Origin: Ruminococcaceae bacterium UBA1213
Lineage (GTDB): Bacteria; Bacillota; Clostridia; Oscillospirales; Acutalibacteraceae
Length of the DNA: 10,708 bases
Assembly (NCBI GenBank): GCA_002309275.1
Contig: DBXL01000048.1
Coordinates: 1 to 10,708, forward strand
Direction of reading: 5' to 3'
Shown: positions 5,762 through 10,708 of the stretch, piece after piece
Layout: each line of letters begins with the position of its first letter
Position numbering within the stretch: the first letter of the stretch is position 1
Translations under genes and position numbers: made by a program
The notes under the pieces: model-generated
Seen by the model: the letters and a program-made list of their open reading frames with translations, nothing else
Databases searched by the model: none
Told to the model about the DNA's origin: nothing

Positions 5762-6532
5762 TCATTGTGCCTCTCTGTCAAACTTTGTCAGATCTTTTAT
5801 GACCTCGCCGGCAATAATCAGTCCGACAACAGACGGCACAAAGGCAGTAGAACCGGGAATATCACGCCGCTGGGTGCATTTTCTTGCTGTTCCGGGCGGA
5901 CAGATACAATGCTGACGGCAGCTTATTGTCATGTCCTCAATCGGTCTTATGGGCTTTTCTTTGGAATAGACTACCTTTAATTTTTTAATTCCCCGCCTGC
6001 GGCATTCGTACCTCATTACACGAGCAAGAGGACATACAGATGTATCGTAAATATCAGCTACCTCAAACGCTGAAGCATTGACCTTGTTGCCTGCACCCAT
6101 TGAACAAATTATCGGCGTTTTACAGGCACCGGCATTCATCACAAGCTCCAGCTTACCGGTCACTGTGTCGATAGCATCAACAATATAGTCATACTGTGAA
6201 AAATCAAACTGATTTTTGGTATCGGGCATATAGAAAGTTTTATATGTGGTAACTTTGCAGTCGGGATTGATCTCATAGATTCGTTCCTCTGCAACATCGA
6301 CCTTATACTTACCGACAGTTTTTCTGGTAGCGAGTATCTGACGGTTGATATTTGTCAGACAGACTTTATCATCATCTATCAGATCAAGACTGCCCACACC
6401 GGAACGAGCGAGGGCTTCAACCGTATAGCCGCCGACACCACCTATGCCGAAGACGGCAACTCTTGATTTTTGGAGTATTTCCATTGCATTTTTACCGAAA
6501 ATGAGTTCGGTTCTTGAAAATTGATTTAACAT
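5762..6532 (-). CDS. tcdA: tRNA threonylcarbamoyladenosine dehydratase (TcdA, ThiF/E1-like)
   Basis: TcdA uses ATP to cyclise t6A at position 37 of ANN-decoding tRNAs into ct6A. The 256-residue length is normal. MLNQFSRTELIFGKNAMEIL starts as TcdA proteins do. The nucleotide-binding glycine motif FGIGGVGGY is at about residues 28-36, with LIDDDKVCLTNINRQI at 51-66. The C-terminal part CICPPGTARKCTQRRDIPGS, then FVPSVVGLIIAGEVIKDL, is typical of clostridial TcdA. A role as a sulfur-carrier-activating E1 enzyme (ThiF/MoeB) is the alternative, because the neighbours are sulfur genes, but the match to TcdA is better. The start has GAGGA seven to eight bases upstream and overlaps the preceding small gene by seven bases, so it is probably co-translated with it. 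Confidence 0.88.
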   Translation of the reverse strand: MLNQFSRTELIFGKNAMEILQKSRVAVFGIGGVGGYTVEALARSGVGSLDLIDDDKVCLTNINRQILATRKTVGKYKVDVAEERIYEINPDCKVTTYKTFYMPDTKNQFDFSQYDYIVDAIDTVTGKLELVMNAGACKTPIICSMGAGNKVNASAFEVADIYDTSVCPLARVMRYECRRRGIKKLKVVYSKEKPIRPIEDMTISCRQHCICPPGTARKCTQRRDIPGSTAFVPSVVGLIIAGEVIKDLTKFDREAQ

Positions 6533-6750
6533 GAATGATTCCTCTCAATCGTAAAATGAAGTCCGTCGGAGCTGTAAACGGCATAGTATTGTTTTGCTGA
6601 CAGAAATGTATCGATGATACTCTGTGTAATGAAATCCGTTTTATCGAGTGTGAAATAAGGTCTGGGACAGACATCGTGAAAATGAAGTGCTATACCGGAT
6701 TGGGTTTTGATTAAATTTTTTAACGCAGCTATTTCCGAAAATGACAACAT
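6526..6750 (-). CDS. Small HDVC-motif protein, possibly RDAC family
   Basis: 74 residues with AAGGA ten bases before the ATG, located 33 bases after the trans-sulfuration gene and overlapping the tcdA start (ATGTTAA). The core IALHFHDVCPRPYFTLDK, then a helix, then YAVYSSDGLHFTIERN, recalls the small clostridial RDAC-family proteins (HLRDACG..., helix, EYS.D...F). HDVC would replace RDAC. The assignment rests on memory of the pattern and is tentative. The function of that family is unknown to me. The conserved His-Asp-x-Cys could bind metal or be redox active. Correct spacing and coupling on both sides argue for a real gene. Confidence 0.6.
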   Translation of the reverse strand: MLSFSEIAALKNLIKTQSGIALHFHDVCPRPYFTLDKTDFITQSIIDTFLSAKQYYAVYSSDGLHFTIERNHSC

Positions 6751-6783
6751 GATGGCTGAATCCTTTCCATAGAGAACTTTGAA

Positions 6784-7959
6784 TTATAATCCGACTTTTT
6801 CAAATGCCTGATGCAAATCGTCAATTAAATCATCTGTATCTTCAATTCCTGCACTGAATCTCAGAAAACCGTTGTGAAATTCTTCGGGATACAGATATTG
6901 CCTTTCATCATTTTCTCCGATGAACACGATCAGACTTCCCTCATGTCCAAGCGATACGGCAGAAGTGATGATATTAAGATGACTGACAAATTGATTATAG
7001 GTATCATGGTCAGCTTTTAGTCCGAAAGAAAGTACACCGCCGAATCCGAACATCTGTTTTTTGGCAAGTTGATGATATGGATTGCTTTCCAGCCCGGGAT
7101 AGGACACAAAGCTGACACCGGGCTGTTTTTCAAGCCACTGAGCGATTCGGAGTGCATTTTCATTATGCTGTTTCATTCGCAGGGGCAAAGTGACACATCC
7201 TCTCATAATTAGCCATGCATTAAAGGGACTGATAGTTGCTCCGAGATTGATTTGTGACTGTGCACGGATGATATCAAGATATCTGGTTTTTCCGATGATT
7301 GCACCGCCCATTGCATCACCGTGACCATTGATATATTTTGTGAGACTCTCAACAGTAAAATCTGCCCCAAGTTCCAAAGGACGCTGATTATATGGTGAAG
7401 CAAATGTATTGTCCACGGACAACAGAATATCATGTTGATGTGCCAGTTCTGCAAGGGAAGAAATATCTGATATACTGAGAGTAGGATTTCCGGGAGTTTC
7501 AATATGAATCAGTTTTGTATTCGGTCTGATAGCCGCCCGCACTTTCTCAATATCAGATGTATCAACGATAGTGGTTTCTACCTTGAATTTATGATTGAAC
7601 AGTTCCCCCAGAAGTCTGTACACGGCAATATATGTAATATTTGAAAAAATAACATGGTCACCGCTTTCCAGTAATGCGAAAAAGAGTCCCGATAATGCAG
7701 CAACACCGCTTGCCAGTACGATACAATCCTCACCGTTTTCAAGAGAGGCGATTTTTTCCTGAAGATATTTTTGGTTTGCCCCGCCGTTTCTTGTGTACAG
7801 GTTTCCGGAAGCACCGGACCAGTTAATTGCTGTAGGATCATAAGGCAGTTCATAGCTGTTAGACATAGTGATTGGTTTATGAATAGCACCTGTTTCTTTG
7901 TCAACGGTATTTCCTTCATGAACAGCTCTTGTCTGAAAACTGAGTTTTTGATTTGACAT
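6784..7959 (-). CDS. PLP-dependent trans-sulfuration enzyme (cystathionine gamma-synthase/lyase family)
   Basis: The protein has 391 residues, the normal length for the Cys/Met-metabolism PLP family. Features are Tyr55-Thr-Arg (phosphate-binding Tyr of the partner subunit), the cofactor-stacking region LASGVAALSG (82-91), Asp183 in SVDNTFASPY (PLP ring nitrogen) and Lys208 in VESLTKYINGHGD (Schiff base). The family interconverts cysteine, homocysteine and methionine precursors. Synthase, gamma-lyase and O-acetylhomoserine sulfhydrylase activities cannot be separated by eye. After YTR the usual NPT stretch reads NGGANQ, a divergent feature. The ribosome binding site GGAGTG precedes the ATG by five bases. 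It is the first gene of a leftward operon with a consensus promoter and a leader motif shared with the divergent sulfate-binding gene, so its use in sulfur assimilation is likely. Confidence 0.92.
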   Translation of the reverse strand: MSNQKLSFQTRAVHEGNTVDKETGAIHKPITMSNSYELPYDPTAINWSGASGNLYTRNGGANQKYLQEKIASLENGEDCIVLASGVAALSGLFFALLESGDHVIFSNITYIAVYRLLGELFNHKFKVETTIVDTSDIEKVRAAIRPNTKLIHIETPGNPTLSISDISSLAELAHQHDILLSVDNTFASPYNQRPLELGADFTVESLTKYINGHGDAMGGAIIGKTRYLDIIRAQSQINLGATISPFNAWLIMRGCVTLPLRMKQHNENALRIAQWLEKQPGVSFVSYPGLESNPYHQLAKKQMFGFGGVLSFGLKADHDTYNQFVSHLNIITSAVSLGHEGSLIVFIGENDERQYLYPEEFHNGFLRFSAGIEDTDDLIDDLHQAFEKVGL

Positions 7960-7981
7960 AAAATCACTCCAATATATATAA

Positions 7982-7988
7982 AACCTAT
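7982..7988 (-). promoter_or_regulatory. ATAGGTT motif copy 1, leader of the trans-sulfuration gene
   Basis: Reads ATAGGTT followed by TTATATATAT on the minus strand, about ten bases downstream of the predicted transcription start. One of three related copies in this intergenic region. Confidence 0.45.
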
Positions 7989-8003
7989 TTAATAACTATG
8001 AAT

Positions 8004-8032
8004 ATTATAATAACTCCAATGGTAATTGTCAA
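8004..8032 (-). promoter_or_regulatory. Consensus promoter of the trans-sulfuration operon
   Basis: On the minus strand TTGACA (8032-8027), 17 bases, TATAAT (8009-8004): a perfect sigma-A promoter. Transcription would start near 7997, giving a leader of about 38 bases that contains AATAGGTTT at 7989-7981. Confidence 0.9.
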
Positions 8033-8059
8033 GAAATATATGAAATACCAAACTTATAA

Positions 8060-8070
8060 ATATAACCTAT
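8060..8070 (-). promoter_or_regulatory. ATAGGTTATAT motif copy 2, between the divergent promoters
   Basis: Minus strand ATAGGTTATAT followed by TTATAAG. It is the exact inverse of copy 3 over 11 bases, so the two form an inverted repeat that brackets the plus-strand promoter at 8094-8123. Confidence 0.45.
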
Positions 8071-8093
8071 TAAAAGATATAATTTAATGGATA

Positions 8094-8123
8094 TTGACAA
8101 ATGTTTATCAAAAAGAATATAAT
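8094..8123 (+). promoter_or_regulatory. Consensus promoter of the sulfate-binding gene
   Basis: TTGACA (8094-8099), 18 bases, TATAAT (8118-8123). Transcription would start near 8130. Both promoters of this intergenic region match the consensus fully, which usually implies control by a repressor. Confidence 0.9.
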
Positions 8124-8151
8124 AGCAATACGGTTAATACATATTATTCAG

Positions 8152-8162
8152 ATAGGTTATAT
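8152..8162 (+). promoter_or_regulatory. ATAGGTTATAT motif copy 3, leader of the sulfate-binding gene
   Basis: ATAGGTTATAT followed by ATAAG, about 22 bases downstream of the predicted transcription start. Like copy 1 it sits in the same orientation as the transcript. A common regulator of sulfur genes is inferred. Its family cannot be named from this motif. Confidence 0.45.
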
Positions 8163-8182
8163 ATAAGAAAGGAAGGAGCAAA

Positions 8183-8263
8183 ATGAATTTCTTCAAAGAT
8201 ATGCTTCTTCATTCGCAGGACGGACGAATGTGGATAGTATCAAATTTTGAGTTTACGGCATGA
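8183..8263 (+). CDS. Possible 26-residue leader peptide before the sulfate-binding gene
   Basis: An ATG at 8183 preceded by an excellent ribosome binding site (GGAAGGAG, five bases) opens MNFFKDMLLHSQDGRMWIVS, continues NFEFTA, and stops at TGA 8261-8263, 34 bases before the lipoprotein start. The site is the first good one on the transcript. The peptide has no Cys or Met run, so classic amino-acid attenuation is not obvious, and no terminator/antiterminator pair is visible between it and the next gene. It could also be a remnant of a gene start. Confidence 0.4.
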   Translation: MNFFKDMLLHSQDGRMWIVSNFEFTA

Positions 8264-8297
8264 TAGATGTTTTTTTCACAATGAAAAGGAGTTATGG

Positions 8298-9356
8298 ATG
8301 GTTATGAAAAAATATAAAAAAGTTTTTGGATTGATTTTAGCGGTGTCTTTGGTAACAGTTTCTTTTGTGGGATGTTCTGATAACGCAAAAGAAAAAAGTA
8401 ATAGTACGGCTCATTCATTGGAAAGCGGAAAAATCACGATTACTAATGTGTCCTATGATCCGACAAGAGAGCTTTATCAAAAGTATGATGAACTGTTTGA
8501 AAAATATTATCATGAGAAACACGGCTCTGAAATAGAAGTGATTCAGTCACATGGAGGTTCAGGAAAACAGGCTCGTTCTGTCATTGAAGGAGCAGATGCA
8601 GATGTTGTCACGCTTGCTTTGGAACATGATATTACTCTGATAGAGCAGGCAGGACTGATAGAAAATGGATGGCTGAAAGAATTTGATTTGGATTCGTCAC
8701 CATATACATCTACGATTGTCTTTTTGGTAAGAAAAGGTAATCCAAAACAGCTCAGGGATTGGAATGATCTGATAAAAGATGGTGTTGAAATTATCAATCC
8801 CGATCCGAAAAGCAGCGGCGGTGCCTGCTGGAATTTTCTTGCAGCGTGGAAATATGCTCTTGACAATCACAATAATGATGAATCTGAGGCAAAGGGATTT
8901 GTGAAAAAGCTGTATGAAAATGTGACAGTCATGGATTCCGGTGCAAGAGGAGCAACCACTACATTCGTGGAAAACGGACAAGGAGATGTTCTGATTGCAT
9001 GGGAAAATGAAGCCATTAACAGTGTGGCAGAGTATCCCGATGAATATGAGATCGTAACACCAAGTATTTCTATTCTTGCCCAGCCGAGTGTTGCGGTCGT
9101 TGATGTTAACGCAAATAAGAACGGCACACAGGATGCAGCAAAAGAGTATCTGGAATATCTTTATACAGAAGATGCCCAGAAAATCATAGGTGAAAACGGT
9201 TACAGACCGACAAATGAAACGATTCTCAAAAGTTTTAGTGATAAATTTGATTTAAACGTAAAACTTTGCAAGATAGATGATTTTGGCGGATGGGATGCTG
9301 CTTATGAAAAATTCTTTGATGACGGAGCTATTTTTGATGAAATCTATGGAAACTGA
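8298..9356 (+). CDS. Sulfate/thiosulfate ABC-transporter substrate-binding lipoprotein
   Basis: Binds sulfate or thiosulfate outside the membrane and delivers it to an ABC permease. The protein has 352 residues. MKKYKKVFGLILAVSLV is a signal peptide with lipobox FVGC, giving lipidated Cys26. Family landmarks follow in order: SYDPTRELY (52-60), SHGGSGKQA (84-92), NPDPKSSGGA (167-176) and DVLIAWENEA (230-239). The signature Arg after SGGA is Cys177 here. The start is ATG 8298, which has AAAAGGAG six bases before it. An in-frame TTG at 8247 lacks a ribosome site and would put 17 residues before the signal peptide; ATG 8304 is also possible. Permease and ATPase genes do not follow: the gene ends at a strong terminator with a transposase beyond. 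Divergence from the trans-sulfuration gene fits sulfur assimilation. Confidence 0.92.
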   Translation: MVMKKYKKVFGLILAVSLVTVSFVGCSDNAKEKSNSTAHSLESGKITITNVSYDPTRELYQKYDELFEKYYHEKHGSEIEVIQSHGGSGKQARSVIEGADADVVTLALEHDITLIEQAGLIENGWLKEFDLDSSPYTSTIVFLVRKGNPKQLRDWNDLIKDGVEIINPDPKSSGGACWNFLAAWKYALDNHNNDESEAKGFVKKLYENVTVMDSGARGATTTFVENGQGDVLIAWENEAINSVAEYPDEYEIVTPSISILAQPSVAVVDVNANKNGTQDAAKEYLEYLYTEDAQKIIGENGYRPTNETILKSFSDKFDLNVKLCKIDDFGGWDAAYEKFFDDGAIFDEIYGN

Positions 9357-9381
9357 CAGACAGATTTTTTAAAATTGTTTG

Positions 9382-9433
9382 ATAATATCCGTATTTCGTA
9401 AAAATTGGTGTGCGAAATATGGATATTATTTTT
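9382..9433 (+). terminator. Strong terminator after the sulfate-binding gene
   Basis: ATAATATCCGTATTTCG (9382-9398) and CGAAATATGGATATTAT (9413-9429) form a 17-bp stem with one G·U pair and a 14-base loop, followed by five T. The gene is therefore probably monocistronic. Confidence 0.85.
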
Positions 9434-9527
9434 AGGCGATTGTAAAATGTAGAATTAGAATTTTACCAAAAAGAAAAAATGAAATAGAAGTCTGTAATTA
9501 GTCCCAAAAAAGAATTTTTTACAACAC

Positions 9528-9554
9528 AAAAAGACCGATTGAAAAAATCAGTCT
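9528..9554 (-). terminator. Terminator of the transposase gene
   Basis: On the minus strand AGACTGATT and AATCGGTCT form a 9-bp stem with one U·G pair and a 5-base loop, followed by TTTTTGTG. It begins 23 bases after the transposase stop. Confidence 0.7.
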
Positions 9555-9577
9555 CTGAAAGATATATATTTCAATAG

Positions 9578-10708
9578 TTAACAGGCAGATTTGACAAGTT
9601 TTCGTACACTTTTATAAAGTTCGGGCTTGCAAATAGATTTTGCAAGAATAACACCGATAAGCTGAGTACAGCCTGCAAGGAACAGATCGGCCTTGATAGT
9701 TGAAATGTTAGAAGTACGCAGATCATCCATAGAGAAAGTATCTTTAAAAATATTGATGGTTCTTTCGACAAGTACTCTGTGTTTGTACAAATTGTTCCAG
9801 TGTTCGGTATTTCTCGGAATACCAGGACAATCTCTGAAATTTTTGTCCGGATATGTGTAAGCACATTTTCCGTAAGAAGAAGTCGTACATGGAGTGTCGC
9901 AGGTACAAATCCTTTTTCTTCCTTGTGGAATTGATTTGTGACAAACCCATTTAAAACGCAGGGAACGGTTTTTACCGCCGGATTTTCCGAGATAAGTGAA
10001 TTGTGTACCGTCAACAGGACAAATCGGATTTCCAAATTGATTGAAAAGTGTATTGGAAGTTTTTGAATTTCTGGGATTGATGGGTATACAAGCTCTTTTG
10101 AATTTGAAATCGTTTTTGAGCATGGAATAAATATCATACGAATCGAAAGCAGAATCGCCAAGAAAAGTGGAATATTGGAATTGATTGTGCCTTTTGAAAA
10201 AGTCTGTTAAAACGGGTTTCAAGGAAACGGAATCGGCAATTTCCTTATCCTTTTCGGGATCATCCGTTTTCGGAGTGACGATTTCGGGGTGTTCTTTTCT
10301 GAAATCATCGTCAAAAAAGGCAATATGTCTGACGATGCCAAGCCCGTTTGTAACAATGCCTGCCTTATAGGAATAGCAGAAATGCCCGTTGATATACTGC
10401 TGGCGTGCCAAGGGAGCTTTTTCAGCTTCATCGGGAAAAAGGGAATACACCAATTTGTAAGGACTTAAATCTTTATCTGATTTTGATTTGATGATCTTTT
10501 TTGCGGTTTCCAACTTTGTGTTGAAGAATTTCGGATTGTTTTCCTTTACTTTCGGCTCGATTCCCGTTGTATCATAAATCAAATACTGTGACTTCTTTTC
10601 GTTGATTTCTTTACAGATCGGTTCTGTTATTTCCACCAAAGAATAAAACATCGTCTGTATATAGTCACAGAATTGCTGTTTAAATCTTGTGATCTGAGGT
10701 TCATCGGG
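9578..10708 (-). CDS. DDE transposase (IS1182-like), partial (N-terminus beyond right edge)
   Basis: The frame is open from the window edge to TAA at 9578-9580, about 376 visible residues. The RNase-H-like catalytic residues can be placed: first Asp in QYLIYDTTGIEP, second Asp in FLGDSAFDSYD, and Glu in HRVLVERTINIFKD. The stretch ARQQYINGHFCYSYKAGIVT, then GLGIVRHIAFFDDD, is typical of a transposase group common in Clostridia. Between the second Asp and the Glu lies an inserted cysteine-rich stretch (CPVDGTQF, WVCHKS, ICTCDTPC) that may bind zinc. It would cut and join the ends of its own element. The frame is intact as far as visible, so the element may be active. The family name IS1182 is my best reading from the motif layout; another IS4-superfamily group is possible. 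Confidence 0.88.
   Translation of the reverse strand, partial: PDEPQITRFKQQFCDYIQTMFYSLVEITEPICKEINEKKSQYLIYDTTGIEPKVKENNPKFFNTKLETAKKIIKSKSDKDLSPYKLVYSLFPDEAEKAPLARQQYINGHFCYSYKAGIVTNGLGIVRHIAFFDDDFRKEHPEIVTPKTDDPEKDKEIADSVSLKPVLTDFFKRHNQFQYSTFLGDSAFDSYDIYSMLKNDFKFKRACIPINPRNSKTSNTLFNQFGNPICPVDGTQFTYLGKSGGKNRSLRFKWVCHKSIPQGRKRICTCDTPCTTSSYGKCAYTYPDKNFRDCPGIPRNTEHWNNLYKHRVLVERTINIFKDTFSMDDLRTSNISTIKADLFLAGCTQLIGVILAKSICKPELYKSVRKLVKSAC

Larger units (their letters stand above)
9440..10708 (-). mobile_element. Insertion sequence, IS1182-like, one end only
   Basis: The transposase gene runs off the right edge, so only its 3' side of the element is present. The outer boundary is not fixed. A perfect 7-bp inverted repeat GTAAAAT/ATTTTAC at 9442-9466, just beyond the lipoprotein terminator, is a candidate for the terminal region. 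The AT-rich stretch 9467-9527 shows no gene. Terminal repeat and target duplication cannot be confirmed without the other end. Confidence 0.5.

Noticed and set aside
5762..5764. TGA between tcdA and the ferredoxin fragment as selenocysteine or recoding
   Set aside because: No selenocysteine-insertion hairpin is evident, the tcdA product is full length before it, and the downstream domain is truncated.
7960..8180. S-adenosylmethionine riboswitch or T-box before the sulfur genes
   Set aside because: The predicted leaders are short (about 38 and 53 bases to the first start) and lack the conserved helices and a terminator-antiterminator pair.
8247..8297. TTG start extending the sulfate-binding protein by 17 residues
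   Set aside because: It has no ribosome site, and the extension would precede an otherwise normal lipoprotein signal peptide. ATG 8298 has a good site.
9571..10161. 196-codon minus-strand frame overlapping the transposase
   Set aside because: It is a shifted frame of the transposase gene, which carries the recognisable DDE motifs in the other frame.

Overview
The window looks like part of a low-GC Gram-positive anaerobe of the class Clostridia, probably a Ruminococcus-like member of the Oscillospirales. The reasons are the AT-rich sequence, strong AGGAGG-type ribosome binding sites, an occasional TTG start, an ECF sigma/anti-sigma pair, a single-cluster ferredoxin, a fermentative L-lactate dehydrogenase and an EFR1-like ferredoxin remnant. 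The genus is an inference. No rRNA, tRNA, CRISPR array or replication origin was seen.

Positions 1-1970: an ECF sigma factor and its membrane anti-sigma partner (cut by the left edge) run leftward with an ATGA overlap. A HEAT-repeat-like protein of unknown function runs rightward from a shared intergenic region. That region holds an extended -10 promoter and a perfect 14-bp palindrome in the sigma leader. A strong hairpin and a small broken HTH fragment, resembling the end of a recombinase, follow at 1978-2160.

Positions 2163-5455: a redox/fermentation module. A Crp/Fnr-family regulator runs leftward. A two-domain cupin protein plus a mono-cluster ferredoxin, and then L-lactate dehydrogenase plus a small frameshifted unknown gene, run rightward as two transcription units. 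An identical 19-base sequence containing the palindrome TGTTGC-N4-GCAACA lies before the cupin gene and before ldh. In both cases its centre is exactly 29.5 bp upstream of the -10 hexamer, which is the geometry of a class II activator (about -41.5). The cupin copy also overlaps the regulator's own promoter. This suggests one small autoregulated regulon linking ferredoxin, cupin and lactate formation.

Positions 5464-9434: a sulfur-related region. Leftward from a consensus promoter lie a PLP-dependent trans-sulfuration enzyme, a small HDVC-motif protein, a TcdA-like tRNA-modification enzyme and a truncated EFR1-type ferredoxin fragment. Rightward lies a sulfate-binding lipoprotein behind a second consensus promoter, with a possible 26-residue leader peptide. 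Both leaders carry the motif ATAGGTT near the transcription start, and a third copy lies between the promoters. The lipoprotein gene ends at a strong terminator and no permease gene follows.

Positions 9440-10708: the 3' part of a DDE transposase gene (IS1182-like) running leftward. Its start and the far end of the element lie beyond the right edge.
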